From Anaerolineae bacterium (GTDB lineage: Bacteria; Chloroflexota; Anaerolineae; Anaerolineales; Anaerolineaceae): a stretch of DNA of 64,000 nucleotides. The notes under the pieces are model-generated. The model was not told where the DNA came from and searched no databases. It saw only the letters and a list, made by a program, of their open reading frames with translations. This document shows, one piece after another, positions 15,960 to 25,266 of this stretch. Every line of letters starts with the position of its first letter. The first letter of the stretch is position 1. A program made the position numbers and the translations under genes. Location: the NCBI GenBank assembly GCA_013178295.1, contig JABLWW010000012.1, positions 1 through 64,000 of the forward strand. Direction: 5' to 3'.

Positions 15960-16255
15960 CAGTCTGCTCCTGTTTTGATATGTTCTTGCCACATTTTTTG
16001 CATCTCATCCGGTATCGGAAGGGTTACATGCAAGTTCTTCTCATAGTCCAAGACAAAGTGTGTCAAGAGCGCTGCCAGCGCTTTTGCGTTTTGCGGGCTC
16101 ATCAGCACTGATAACTGGGCATGATTCAAAAAGTTCACCCCGCGTGTTTCTGTATCCTGCGGTATTTCGGGAAGCTCCTGCCGGAATTGCAGGGTGCAGT
16201 TATAGACGTTGAAGGCAAGGCCCACACCGGTAGCATAAAATGTGTGTGTCTCCAC
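15959..16255 (-). CDS. DUF3467-like small protein upstream of the toxin module
   Basis: A 98-residue protein with GTG start at 16255 (AAGGAG six nt upstream). The sequence HAQLSVLMSPQNAKALAALL and the following LDYEKNLHV resemble DUF3467 proteins, for which no function is known. Its TGA overlaps the antitoxin ATG by one base, so the three genes appear to be one operon. The ATG-started longer frame (from 16471) runs into the opposite thioesterase gene and is rejected. Confidence 0.65.
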   Translation of the reverse strand: METHTFYATGVGLAFNVYNCTLQFRQELPEIPQDTETRGVNFLNHAQLSVLMSPQNAKALAALLTHFVLDYEKNLHVTLPIPDEMQKMWQEHIKTGAD

Positions 16256-16487
16256 GGATTTCTCCTTGATCTGTGAATTGCTATCAATTATATACAAAAG
16301 TACCGCACATTTCCAGCCTCGTGCTGGGGGAGAGGTGCGGGCGAATCTCTGCGCACAGGATTCCCCGCAGACCTGCGGCGGGAAAAAGAGGTGCGCGGGG
16401 ATATTGATCTGCGCTGTCTGCGGATCGAGAGTATTCACCATCTTCGCATGGGGTGGTATCATATTCCCCAAAAAACGAGGTGTTACG

Positions 16488-17237
16488 ATGGCATTGCAGA
16501 CGGTCTGGACGGTTGAGAAGCGTATTTTTACTTATGAAACCGACTTTCTCGGACGCTGGAAGCCTTCCAGCATCTTTCAAACCATGCAGGAAGCCGCCCT
16601 GGCGCACGCCGAGCATCTGGGGGTGGGGTACGAGGCGCTGCGCAGGCGCGGGCTGGCGTGGATTCTGGTGCGCGTGCGGCTGCATTTGGAGAAACTGCCC
16701 GGCATGGGGTGCGGGGTGCGGCTTTCTACCTGGCCATGCGGGATTGATCAAAAAATTCTGTTTGTGCGCGATTTTGCCATCCACACCGCTGATGGGCAGG
16801 AGGTGGCAGCTGCCAGTACGGTGTGGCTGCTGGTGGATATGGAAACGCGGCGGCTGGTACAGCCCGACCGGCTGGGGGTGCAGCTGCCCGAAAACAACGG
16901 ACGGCGCGCCCTGGCGGAGACGCCGCCCAAACTGGCGTTGCCGCCGGATTTGTCTGCCTGTTTCAGCGCGGCTGCACGTTACAGCACGCTGGATGTCAAC
17001 GGGCATGTCACCAACACCGTGTATGTGGACTGGGCGCTGGATTGCTTTGCGCCGCAGGAACATCACCAGCGGCGGCTGGAGTGGCTGCAAATCAATTACA
17101 TCAGCGAGATCAAACCCGGCGGCGAGGTGCAGATGTTTGCCGGGGGCGACGGGCAGGTGCGCTATGTGCGCGGCGTCCACACCCACAGCGGGGCAACAGC
17201 CTTTGAAGCCGCGCTGGGCTGGGGGGATGCAGGCTAG
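16488..17237 (+). CDS. Acyl-ACP thioesterase (Fat family)
   Basis: A 249-residue double hot-dog protein from ATG 16488 (GAGGTG upstream). The N-terminal half has LGRWKPSSIFQTMQEAALAHAEHLGVGYEALRRRGLAWIL. The second half has the conserved DVNGHVTNTVYVDW, equivalent to the catalytic Asn-His region of bacterial acyl-ACP thioesterases. It hydrolyses acyl-ACP to release fatty acids from fatty acid synthesis. It is convergent with the MFS gene, the two ends overlapping by 4 nt. Confidence 0.88.
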   Translation: MALQTVWTVEKRIFTYETDFLGRWKPSSIFQTMQEAALAHAEHLGVGYEALRRRGLAWILVRVRLHLEKLPGMGCGVRLSTWPCGIDQKILFVRDFAIHTADGQEVAAASTVWLLVDMETRRLVQPDRLGVQLPENNGRRALAETPPKLALPPDLSACFSAAARYSTLDVNGHVTNTVYVDWALDCFAPQEHHQRRLEWLQINYISEIKPGGEVQMFAGGDGQVRYVRGVHTHSGATAFEAALGWGDAG

Positions 17238-18424
17238 ATGGTGGGGTTGTTTTTGCGCTGCAGGGTGGCGCTGCGGGCGATAAAGGTGAACAATGCCAGC
17301 GCAGCCAGCAGGGCGGCGGCGGTGATGGTCATCGTCGAGAGCGCCCCAGAGCGGTCGAAAAACTGCCCGATCAGCCAGGGGACGGCCATGGCGCCCAGAT
17401 TGCTGCCGGTTACCAAATAGCCGGTTGCCCGCCCGCTGATCGTGATGCGCTCCCCGGCATAGGACATCGAGCCGGGATACAGGGCGGCGATGAACAGCCC
17501 CAGCCCGACCGTGCCCACCCACAGCGCAGCCGCCGAGCGGCTTGCCGCCAGGATGACGCCCACGCTCAACACGGAGCCGATCAGCGAGAAGAGCAGGATG
17601 CGCCGTGTGCTCAGCCGCGTGCTGACCGGCACCGCCAGCAGCCGCCCAAAGGTGATGGCAGCCCAATAGGCAGAGTTGAGCAGGGTGGCGGTGTAGCCGC
17701 CGCTCAACCCGATAGACTGCGTGTAGCTGTAAATATAGTTGCCAAACCCCAGCTCGGCGCCGGTGTGCAAAAAGAAAAACACCGCCAGCGCCAGGGTCAG
17801 CCAGCCGCCCGCGCCGGGGTTGGCGGGTGCGGCCGTCTGGCTTGTATGCTGTGCGGCCGGGTTGGCAGGGCTTTGGGTGATGATTACCAGCAGGATAGGC
17901 AGCAGCGCCGTCAGGGCAATCAGCCAGCAGGCGCGGGTGGGGTCGCCGCTCCACGAAGCCACCCATGCCACCAGCATTGGCCCCAAAATCGAGCCAAAGC
18001 CAAAAAAGAAGTGCAGGGCGTTCATATAGGGACGGGCGCGCTCGCCCAGTTTCCACATCAGCAGTGTGTTGCCGCCCACGTCAATGGTGCCCAGTGCAAC
18101 CCCCAAAAAGAGAAACACGCCCATCAGCAGCCCCAACGTGCTGGCAAAGGGGATGAGCGCCACCAGCGCCCCCGCCAGCACCAGCACTGCCAGAAGCACA
18201 CGATGCCCGGCAACGCGGTCGTAGGCGCGGCTGACCACCAGCGACGCCAGGTTGTTGCCCACCCACTGGGCGGGGAAGATGATGCTCAGCGCGCTGAGCG
18301 GCAGGGCGTACTTTTCAACAAAGGTGGGCAGCAACGGGCCAATGGCGGAAACTGTCAGTCCCAACAAGATGTAGGCGCTGTAATACCCGCCAATGGTCAG
18401 AAAGAGGTCTTTTTTGCCGCGCAC
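17234..18424 (-). CDS. MFS transporter
   Basis: About 396 residues with twelve predicted membrane helices in two sets of six and a short hydrophilic loop near the middle (SPANPAAQHTSQTAAPANPG). No substrate-specific motif was recognised; the shape resembles fucose/drug-type permeases. I prefer the GTG at 18424 because minus-strand TGGTATAAT ends seven nt upstream, giving a leaderless start. The ATG at 18466 lies upstream of that promoter and near the arsR promoter. It is divergent from arsR, and the two promoters lie about 60 bp apart. Confidence 0.8.
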   Translation of the reverse strand: MRGKKDLFLTIGGYYSAYILLGLTVSAIGPLLPTFVEKYALPLSALSIIFPAQWVGNNLASLVVSRAYDRVAGHRVLLAVLVLAGALVALIPFASTLGLLMGVFLFLGVALGTIDVGGNTLLMWKLGERARPYMNALHFFFGFGSILGPMLVAWVASWSGDPTRACWLIALTALLPILLVIITQSPANPAAQHTSQTAAPANPGAGGWLTLALAVFFFLHTGAELGFGNYIYSYTQSIGLSGGYTATLLNSAYWAAITFGRLLAVPVSTRLSTRRILLFSLIGSVLSVGVILAASRSAAALWVGTVGLGLFIAALYPGSMSYAGERITISGRATGYLVTGSNLGAMAVPWLIGQFFDRSGALSTMTITAAALLAALALFTFIARSATLQRKNNPTI

Positions 18425-18431
18425 AGCGGCT

Positions 18432-18440
18432 ATTATACCA
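18432..18440 (-). promoter_or_regulatory. Extended -10 of the MFS gene, leaderless promoter
   Basis: Minus-strand TGGTATAAT (TATAAT at 18437 to 18432) is followed after seven nt by GTG at 18424. No Shine-Dalgarno is present. The recurrent spacing of TATAAT to start codon in this window supports leaderless transcription. Confidence 0.5.
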
Positions 18441-18472
18441 GCTTGCAGAGCGGATTGGGTATCCATTTGCCC

Positions 18473-18510
18473 TTGACATTCCGTTTGCTATATCGTAAAA
18501 TTACGATATA
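18473..18510 (+). promoter_or_regulatory. arsR promoter with overlapping ArsR operator
   Basis: TTGACA (18473-18478), 17-nt spacer, TAAAAT (18496-18501). A perfect 22-nt palindrome, TATATCGTAA-AA-TTACGATATA (18489-18510), covers the -10. ArsR bound there would block its own promoter. The ATG lies 7 nt further on. Confidence 0.88.
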
Positions 18511-18516
18511 GAAGCT

Positions 18517-18888
18517 ATGACGAAACCCAACCCAACCCTGCATCCCCTCACCCCTGATGAACAGCGTTTTGCAAAAATGCTCAAAGCGCTGGGCAACCCG
18601 CTGCGCTTTCAGATTGTGCAGATTCTGGCAGAGAAGCAGGTGTGCATTACCGGCGAGATTGTCGAGTTCACCACCCTGGCGCAGTCCACCGTCAGCCAGC
18701 ATCTCAAGGTGCTGCGCGAGGCTGGGCTGGTGGAGGGCGAGGTTGACGGCCCGGCGACCTGTTACTGTCTCAACGCGGCAAACATCCGCTGGCTGAAGGA
18801 GCGCATCGGCGGCTGGCTGGCGGGCTGCTGTGAACCAGATACCGAAGCAGTGATTAAGAACGTCAAAAAGAAGAGAAGCTGTTGTTAG
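18517..18888 (+). CDS. arsR: ArsR-family metalloid-responsive repressor
   Basis: A 123-residue winged-helix protein: MLKALGNPLRFQIVQIL, then STVSQHLKVLREAGLVEGEV (recognition helix and wing). Cysteine pairs Cys104-Cys105 (AGCCEPD) and Cys122-Cys123 (RSCC at the C terminus) fit the arrangement of ArsR proteins that bind As(III) near the C-terminal dimer helix. It represses its own promoter and, through a second matching operator, arsM downstream. Metal specificity is inferred from the arsM partner. Confidence 0.92.
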   Translation: MTKPNPTLHPLTPDEQRFAKMLKALGNPLRFQIVQILAEKQVCITGEIVEFTTLAQSTVSQHLKVLREAGLVEGEVDGPATCYCLNAANIRWLKERIGGWLAGCCEPDTEAVIKNVKKKRSCC

Positions 18889-18912
18889 CGCGGCTCTTTT
18901 TTTTTAGCATCA

Positions 18913-18934
18913 TTCATCGTAAAATTGCGATATA
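18913..18934 (+). promoter_or_regulatory. Second ArsR operator, upstream of arsM
   Basis: The sequence matches the arsR operator at 19 of 22 positions (core ATCGTAAAATTGCGATATA). It lies 20 nt before the arsM ATG. It may provide a separate control point or an internal promoter for arsM. Confidence 0.75.
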
Positions 18935-18953
18935 AACGAAAGGAAACATCAAT

Positions 18954-20432
18954 ATGACCATGACCAACGCTTCACGCCGCTATTTTGAGGAGACTGCCGC
19001 ACAGTGGGACACCCTGCGGGCGGGATATTTTGGTGAGGAGGTGCGCCAGGCTGCCATTGAGCGCGCCTATCTGCGGGCGGATATGACCGCCGCCGATGTG
19101 GGGGCGGGGACGGGGTTTATTGCCGCCGGGCTGGCGCCGCTGGTGCGCCAGGTGCATGTCATAGATGGTTCGGCGGCGATGCTGGAGGTGGCGCGTAAGA
19201 ACCTGGCTGACTATCCCAGCATTGTCTATCATCACGCTGAGGGGCTGGCGCTGCCGCTCGAAGATCAGAGCGTGGATGTCGTCTTTGCCAACATGTACCT
19301 GCACCACTGCCCCGACCCGCTGGCTGCCATCCGTGAGATGGCGCGCATTCTCAAGCCCGGTGGGCGGCTGGTGATCACCGATGTGGATGCGCACACGCAT
19401 ACATGGATGCGGGAAGAAATGGCAGACGTGTGGCTGGGGTTTGCGCGCCCGCAGGTGCGCGCCTGGCTGCGCGAGGCGGGTCTGGTCAACGTCATCGTGG
19501 ACTGCACGGGCGAGACATGCTGCGCCGCGCCGCAAGAATCAGCCCCTGCATTGGAAGAAGAACATCGGGCGCAGATCAGCGTGTTTGTTGCGGTGGGCAC
19601 GCGCCGCGCCGCCATGCGCGAGACGGTGCGCCAGGCGTACGGCGCAATTGCCGAGGCGGGCTGCGGCTGCGGGCTTGAAACCAGCCCCAGCGCATCCTGC
19701 TGTGGCGAGGCGCAGAGCGAATCCCACTGCTGCGAAAGTGTGGCGGGCTACACCCCTGCTGAACTGGCAGCCGCCCCGCAGGAGGCGGCCGACTTTGCGC
19801 TGGGGTGCGGCAACCCGCTTGCTTTGGCTGGGCTGCGCCGCGGCGAGACGGTGCTGGATATTGGCAGCGGCGGCGGGCTGGATAGCTTCCTGGCTGCCCG
19901 CCGTGTGGGCGAGGAGGGCAGGGTGATCGGCGTGGATATGACCCCCGCCATGCTGGCGCGCGCCCGCGCCGCGGCGCGCAAAGCCGGTATCCGCAATGTG
20001 GAATTCCGTCGGGGGCAGGCTGAGGCGCTGCCGCTGGAAGACCAAAGCGTGGATGTGGTTCTTTCCAACTGTGTCATCAACCTGTGCGAGGATAAGGGAC
20101 AGGTCTTTGCCGAAGCCTTCCGCGTGCTCAAACCCGGCGGACGGCTGGAAGTGAGCGATATGGTGGCGGGGGGGAGTTTTCCGCCGCAGGTACGCACCGC
20201 TGCTGGTGAATGGGCTGCCTGTCTGGCTGGGGCGCTGCCTGAAGGCGAGTATCTTGACCTGATTGCCCAGGCTGGTTTTGAAGACATCCGACCGCGCCGC
20301 GGCGGTGTCTCTGAGACGCTGGGCGGGGTGGAGGTGTATGCGCTGCTTGTTTCGGCGCGCAAACCCGGCGGCACGATGGCAGAGACCGCCAAAGCATCTT
20401 CCTGCGGCTGCAAACCCGGCTGCTGCGGCTGA
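18954..20432 (+). CDS. arsM: Arsenite methyltransferase ArsM fused to a second methyltransferase domain
   Basis: A 492-residue protein, longer than ArsM (about 260-380). The N-terminal domain (1-215) is a class I SAM methyltransferase with DVGAGTGFIAAG at 48-59. The C-terminal domain (225-475) is ArsM with DIGSGGGLDSFLAA at 302-315 and conserved cysteines Cys285, Cys373 and Cys423. The 50-residue spacing of the last two matches studied ArsM. A Cys-rich linker (CGCG, SCCGE, HCCES) and a CGCKPGCCG tail may bind As(III). ArsM methylates arsenite to volatile or less toxic forms. It follows arsR under a second operator. The role of the N-terminal domain is unknown; ALPLEDQSVDVV is near-identical in both halves. 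Confidence 0.9.
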   Translation: MTMTNASRRYFEETAAQWDTLRAGYFGEEVRQAAIERAYLRADMTAADVGAGTGFIAAGLAPLVRQVHVIDGSAAMLEVARKNLADYPSIVYHHAEGLALPLEDQSVDVVFANMYLHHCPDPLAAIREMARILKPGGRLVITDVDAHTHTWMREEMADVWLGFARPQVRAWLREAGLVNVIVDCTGETCCAAPQESAPALEEEHRAQISVFVAVGTRRAAMRETVRQAYGAIAEAGCGCGLETSPSASCCGEAQSESHCCESVAGYTPAELAAAPQEAADFALGCGNPLALAGLRRGETVLDIGSGGGLDSFLAARRVGEEGRVIGVDMTPAMLARARAAARKAGIRNVEFRRGQAEALPLEDQSVDVVLSNCVINLCEDKGQVFAEAFRVLKPGGRLEVSDMVAGGSFPPQVRTAAGEWAACLAGALPEGEYLDLIAQAGFEDIRPRRGGVSETLGGVEVYALLVSARKPGGTMAETAKASSCGCKPGCCG

Positions 20433-20474
20433 CCATCGGAGGTCAATGCCTGAGCGCGCCCGCCGCGGCTGCGC

Positions 20475-22649
20475 TTACTGCCCGAAACGCCCTTCTTGCG
20501 GGACGCGGGTGAAGCGCAGCGGCGGGACGGTCTTGTGCGGGATGAGATAGGTGATGAGCAGTTCTTCTTCACTGCACACGTAGGTGGCATTGGTGGCACC
20601 CAGCCCCACGTTGAGCGGACCGGCTTCAACCGTGCCGTCGCCTGCGGAACACGGCCCGCCAAATATCACCTGTCCGTCCAGCCAGAAGCTGTAGTCCAGC
20701 GTCCCCTGCGGATCGCTGAATTCCAGCTGTCCTTCGTCCCCCTGGTACTGAGACTGGACAGTGCCCGTCATCTTGGCAAAAACATCCTGCGCCCGCCCGC
20801 CGCCGCTGGGGTTGGTTTTGCCCTCGACGGTGGAGTATTCATAGTTGTGCACGGCGATGCCGTCATCGCCAAATGTCACCAAGAGGATGGCTTCGGCATT
20901 GGAAAGGGTGATGGAAGGCGAAAGCATGGCGGCTTCAAAGGGCGTAAAACTGGCTGGGTCGAGCTTCCAACTTCCCAGCAGACAGGGGTCGCACTTGTCG
21001 TCATCCTGACGGTCGGTGACGCTGATTTGAATGCCGTATTCGCTGCCCTTTTGCACGGCGGAGAGCAGAACGACATATTCCTTCTGCCCGCAGGCGGTGC
21101 GGATGGAGGTGGGCAGGGCACCCCAGTTGATGGTCATCTGCTGGTGCGCCGAGGACATCCCCTCGCCGCTGGTGCTCACCGCCAGCGTGAACTTCTTCTT
21201 TTCGGGGAAGTTCAGGCGGAACCAGTGCAGGGTATAGGGCGGGGTGTACTGCAGCACATTGCTCGATGCGCCCATGCTGAAGACGCGCCCGCGCTGGTGG
21301 CTGGTGGGCACGTCTCCCCCGCCGCTGTCGGCGATTCTGCTCGCATAGTACCCCTTGCCGTAGTCGTGGTAGAGCTGTTCGGGGTTGGGGAGGATGCTGT
21401 TGAGGACGGTGATGGTCTCGCTCTCATCGCCGCTTTCGGGCATGGCTTGCAGCACCTGCACCACGCGCTGGTTGCTGAACGCATTGGCAAGGTACTGGAA
21501 GTAGAGGAAATTCTCGTAAGACATGTGAAACAGCGAGGTATCCAGCATGTTGGCATGCAGGTCGCCCAGATATTCGAACTCCTGATTATTGGAGGGGTAC
21601 ACCACGTTGCTGAAGTACTCGGCAGAGCCTTCCATCCACCATTTTTTGCGCTCGTAGCCAGTGTGGGCAGGGGGGATGTTGCTGTACTGGAAGCAGTGGA
21701 ACATCTCGTGGGCGATGGTCTGTTTGAAGTTGCCCTCGTTCTTGTTGAGGCTGGCGGGGAAGGCGCCGATGACGCAGCGTCCGCTGCCGCGCGGGTCGGC
21801 TGCCATTTCGGCGTCCATGCTGTTGACGCGGATTGGGGTGAGGGTTGTGAAGACCAGGTCAATGCTGCCCTGCGGGCGCGAGGCAAAGCCAGCAAAGGTG
21901 TCTGCCGAATCGCGCAGGGCGGCTTCTGCCCATGCCAGCCGCTGGTCGCGGTCAGCGCCCAATGTCCAGGGGGTGGGGTAAAAGAGGCGCAGGGTGGCAC
22001 CGCCCGCGCTAAAGGTGCGGTAGAGGGCGCAGACGGGCGGTGTGCCGCTGACAGATGTGCGGAAGCCGTCGTGCCACAACTGCGTGCAGCGTTCATCCTG
22101 CACTGCGCCGGGTGGGGCGGGCAGCGCCAGGCGCGGTGCACCTGGCTGGGATGCCTGCCCTTCCGGGCGGGCATAGGGCAGGATGCGTTCCACATCGGGG
22201 AGGAGCATGTCCAGCAGCCGCTGCATTTCCTGGCTTTCGGCGCTGGCAGGGTCTTGCTGGATATACTGGCGGGTGCGCGCTGCCAGCCCGTCAATCTCGC
22301 CGTTGCGCAGCTGCAAGCCGCCAAAGACCTCGGCGGCTTCGGCTTCGCCGGTGTAGTAGCGCAGCAGCAGGATCAGCCCCTGCGCTGCGCTCCACCTGCC
22401 CGATTCGACCTGCTGTATGTAGAAGTCGTCCAAAAACGGCGGGGGCGGGGGCGGCTCTTCCGCTTCGGCGGCGGCTGGCGGTGCGGCGGGGGTGCTGGTA
22501 GGCGGGTAGGAGACCTGCGCCTGGGCAGGCGGAGAGGCGGCAGGCTGGGCGGGTGGGGTGGTTTTTTGGCGGAGGGGCAGGCTGCAAGCCAGTAGAAGAA
22601 GAAGGGCGGCGGTGAGAGCGGCGCGGCGGGGGATTTTCGCCATGTACAT
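20475..22649 (-). CDS. Secreted lipoprotein with HExxH metalloprotease-like domain
   Basis: About 724 residues from ATG 22649 or 22643. A signal peptide ends in lipobox LLAC, followed by a Pro-rich linker, so the protein is a surface lipoprotein. The central domain has IAHEMFHCFQYS (HExxH) and 22 residues later WWMEGSAEYF, whose Glu is the expected third zinc ligand of gluzincin (MA clan) peptidases. The C-terminal 250 residues hold several Cys pairs (CDPCLLG, GGPCSAG) and look beta-rich. Minus-strand TGCTATAAT ends 4 nt before ATG 22649. Substrate unknown; convergent with arsM. Confidence 0.75.
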   Translation of the reverse strand: MYMAKIPRRAALTAALLLLLACSLPLRQKTTPPAQPAASPPAQAQVSYPPTSTPAAPPAAAEAEEPPPPPPFLDDFYIQQVESGRWSAAQGLILLLRYYTGEAEAAEVFGGLQLRNGEIDGLAARTRQYIQQDPASAESQEMQRLLDMLLPDVERILPYARPEGQASQPGAPRLALPAPPGAVQDERCTQLWHDGFRTSVSGTPPVCALYRTFSAGGATLRLFYPTPWTLGADRDQRLAWAEAALRDSADTFAGFASRPQGSIDLVFTTLTPIRVNSMDAEMAADPRGSGRCVIGAFPASLNKNEGNFKQTIAHEMFHCFQYSNIPPAHTGYERKKWWMEGSAEYFSNVVYPSNNQEFEYLGDLHANMLDTSLFHMSYENFLYFQYLANAFSNQRVVQVLQAMPESGDESETITVLNSILPNPEQLYHDYGKGYYASRIADSGGGDVPTSHQRGRVFSMGASSNVLQYTPPYTLHWFRLNFPEKKKFTLAVSTSGEGMSSAHQQMTINWGALPTSIRTACGQKEYVVLLSAVQKGSEYGIQISVTDRQDDDKCDPCLLGSWKLDPASFTPFEAAMLSPSITLSNAEAILLVTFGDDGIAVHNYEYSTVEGKTNPSGGGRAQDVFAKMTGTVQSQYQGDEGQLEFSDPQGTLDYSFWLDGQVIFGGPCSAGDGTVEAGPLNVGLGATNATYVCSEEELLITYLIPHKTVPPLRFTRVPQEGRFGQ

Positions 22650-22653
22650 AACC

Positions 22654-22662
22654 ATTATAGCA
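22654..22662 (-). promoter_or_regulatory. Extended -10 of the metalloprotease lipoprotein gene
   Basis: Minus-strand TGCTATAAT (TATAAT at 22659 to 22654) is followed by GGTT then ATG (22649) and a second in-frame ATG (22643). No ribosome site is present, so translation is probably leaderless or from a very short leader. Confidence 0.55.
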
Positions 22663-23038
22663 CGCAGGTCAAGCCGTTTGTGCCAGGATACTGCCGTGCC
22701 CTGCCGGGCGGGACGCAAGAGCGGCGTTTGCATTTACGGCGTATATCAAATATAATTAGTCAAAATCAACCATCACTTGCCCTCATGCCGGATGTCCGAT
22801 GTTCTGTGGTGAGCCTTTCGCGGCGGCAGACAACAGGGAAGTTTGCCGTTGTGAAGAGCAGAAAGGAAGACGGAGGCAGGTATGACTGGAAAGACATCTT
22901 GAAGGCAGGGGTGTGTGCGCACCGTGTGTGCGCTTTTATCTGTACTGCGGCGCTTTCTTTGGCAAGTGCGGCGGTGCGGACGTATCTTCTTTATTTAGCT
23001 GAATTGTCCATATCTCAGGATAAAGTAAAGGAGGTCTT
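22663..23038. other. 376-nt intergenic region upstream of the chemotaxis receptor
   Basis: No credible gene was found. There is a repeated GTGTGTGCGC pair at about 22914-22935, and an AAAGGAGG ribosome site directly before the receptor ATG. I looked for GEMM, SAM and cobalamin riboswitch cores and saw none. Confidence 0.5.
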
Positions 23039-25139
23039 ATGGTTGCAAAAATCCGTTCTCGGGTGATGGGCAGTCTGCGCGTGCGCATCACCCTGATGTT
23101 GATCGTCCTGCTGGCGCTGCTGCTGGCGGCATACACAGCGTTCAACGCCATCACCCAGCGCCGCAATCTGGAAGAAGCCCTGCTTGCCAAAGGGGTGAGC
23201 ATGGCGCAGAGCGGGGCGGCGGCGGTTGGGCATATCCTTGAAGACGCCATTGCCAGCGGGCGGCTGAGCGAGGCGCAGGTCTTCGATACGCAGTATCAGC
23301 CGATCGAGGGCACCGACCCGCCCAAATATCACACCGCTTATGACAGCTTTACCGATGCCAACTTCCCTGCCGTCCAGGAGGTCTTTCTGCAGGATGCGGA
23401 TGTGCTTTTTGCCGCGGCGATGACCCGCGATGGCTATGTGCCTACCCACAACCGCAAGTTTGCCCAGGAGCTGACTGGCGACTATGAAAAAGACCTCAAA
23501 GGCAACCGCACCAAACGCATCTTCGATGATGCGGTCGCCAAAGCGGCGGGAGCAAGCACCGAACCTTACCTGCTGCAGCCCTATACGCTGGATACGGGGG
23601 TAAGGGCGTGGAACCTTTCAGCTCCCATCATGGTCAACGGCAAACACTGGGGAGCTTTCCGTGTGGGGCTTTCGCTGCAACGGATCGAAGCCCGTCTGGC
23701 GGCGGCTGTGGGGGGGGACGGTGGCGGCGGCGCTGGTGCTGCTGGCGGCGGTGGCGCTGGCGGCGTACTTTGCGCTGCGCCCACTGCATCAGGTGCGGCT
23801 GATGAGCCAGGTTGCCGTGCGGCTGGCGGAGGGGGACGTGGAGCAGGAGGTCACCTTCACGGGCAGCGATGAGGTTGGGCTGCTTGCCGAGTCGTTCCGG
23901 CGTATGATCGCCTATAACCAGCAGATGGCGGCTGCGGCAGGGCGTATTGCGCGGGGCGACCTGACGGTGGCGGTGCAGCCGGTTTCGCCGCGCGATGCGC
24001 TGGGCAACGCCTTTGTGCAGATGATCGCCGGGCTGCGCGAGGCGGTGGGCGCGATGAGCGAGAGCGCCCGCCAGTTGAATGAGGCTTCCAACCAGCTGGC
24101 TTCGTCTGCCGCGCAGACCAGCCAGGTGGTCACACAGATTGCCACCACTATTCAGCAGGTTGCGGCTGGGGTGGGGCAGCAGACCGAAACGGTAACCCGC
24201 ACGGCGGCTTCAACTGAGGAGCTGACGCGGGCGATTGACGGCGTGGCACGCGGCGCGCAGGAGCAGGCAACAGCCATCGGCAGAGTCTCTGAAATCACTG
24301 CCCAGATCACCAAAGCCATCCAGCAGGTGGCGATCAATGCCGAGGGCGGGGCGCAGATGACGCGTCAGGCATCCGAGACGGCGCTGGCAGGGGTGCGCAC
24401 GGTGGAAGAGACGGTGCGCGGTATGGAGACGATCAAAGCCCGCGTGGGCGCCTCGGCCGAGAAGGTGCTGGAGATGGGACACCGCTCGGGGCAGATCGGC
24501 GCTATCGTCGAGACGATTGAGGATATTGCCTCGCAGACCAACCTGCTGGCGCTGAACGCCGCCATCGAAGCCGCCCGCGCCGGTGAGCACGGCAAGGGGT
24601 TTGCTGTGGTGGCGGATGAGGTGCGCAAGCTGGCGGAGCGCTCGGCGGCCGCCACGCGCGAGATTGCCGCCCTGGTGCACGACATCCAAACTGCGGTGCA
24701 GGAGGCGGTGGCTGCCATGCAGGAGGGCAGCGGCGAGGTGGAAGCCGGTGTCGAGCGGGCGCGCCAGTCGGGCGAGGCGCTGGAAAGCATCCGCCAGGCG
24801 GTGGATGCGGTTACCCAGCGGGCGGTGGAGATTGCCGCTGCCGCCCAGCAGATCAACGTCTCGGCTGAGGGGCTGGTGGGGGCGGTGGACAGCGTCTCGG
24901 CGGTGGTGGAGGAGAACACTGCCGCCACCGAGCAGATGTCTGCCAGTGCGGTGGAGGTCAATCAGGCGATCGAGCACATTGCCAGCGTGAGCGAGGAAAA
25001 CAGCGCCGCGGTCGAGGAGGTCAGCGCGGCGGCAGAGGAGATGAGCGCCCAGGTGGAGGAGGTAACCGCCTCTTCGCAGACGCTCTCGGAGATGGCGGAA
25101 ACGCTTGCCGGGCTGGCGGCGCGCTTCTGTCTGGAATAG
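23039..25139 (+). pseudogene. Methyl-accepting chemotaxis protein interrupted by a frameshift in a G8 tract
   Basis: The first frame (23039 to about 23710) encodes a transmembrane helix and a periplasmic Cache-like sensor with DGYVPTHN. The second frame (to 25139) encodes the second membrane helix, HAMP domain and a full signalling domain with [37 protein letters not shown]. The switch is at a run of eight G (23710-23717). With seven G the reading continues smoothly as [15 protein letters not shown]. So the gene is either phase-variable, rescued by slippage, recently broken, or affected by a sequencing error. AAAGGAGG precedes the ATG and a strong terminator follows. Confidence 0.85.
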
Positions 25140-25150
25140 GACGCATCAAG

Positions 25151-25190
25151 ACCGGTCAGGTCTGCGCAGACCTGACCGGTTTTTATTTTT
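25151..25190 (+). terminator. Rho-independent terminator of the chemotaxis receptor
   Basis: A perfect 30-nt palindrome (arms 25151-25165 and 25166-25180, starting ACCGGTCAGG) is followed by TTTTATTTTT. Confidence 0.9.
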
Positions 25191-25266
25191 GGGAACGAGC
25201 GTTTTTATGCGCAGATGCGGCGCGTTCGGGAAGAAACCCTGCGGCGCTGATCCGCTGCCCGGCTGC

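Noticed and set aside
20496-22595. Plus-strand 699-codon frame opposite the metalloprotease lipoprotein
   Set aside because: The minus-strand product has a signal peptide, lipobox and HExxH motif. The plus frame has no recognisable domain.
22663-23038. Possible riboswitch upstream of the chemotaxis receptor
   Set aside because: I compared it by eye with cyclic di-GMP, SAM and cobalamin cores and found no match.
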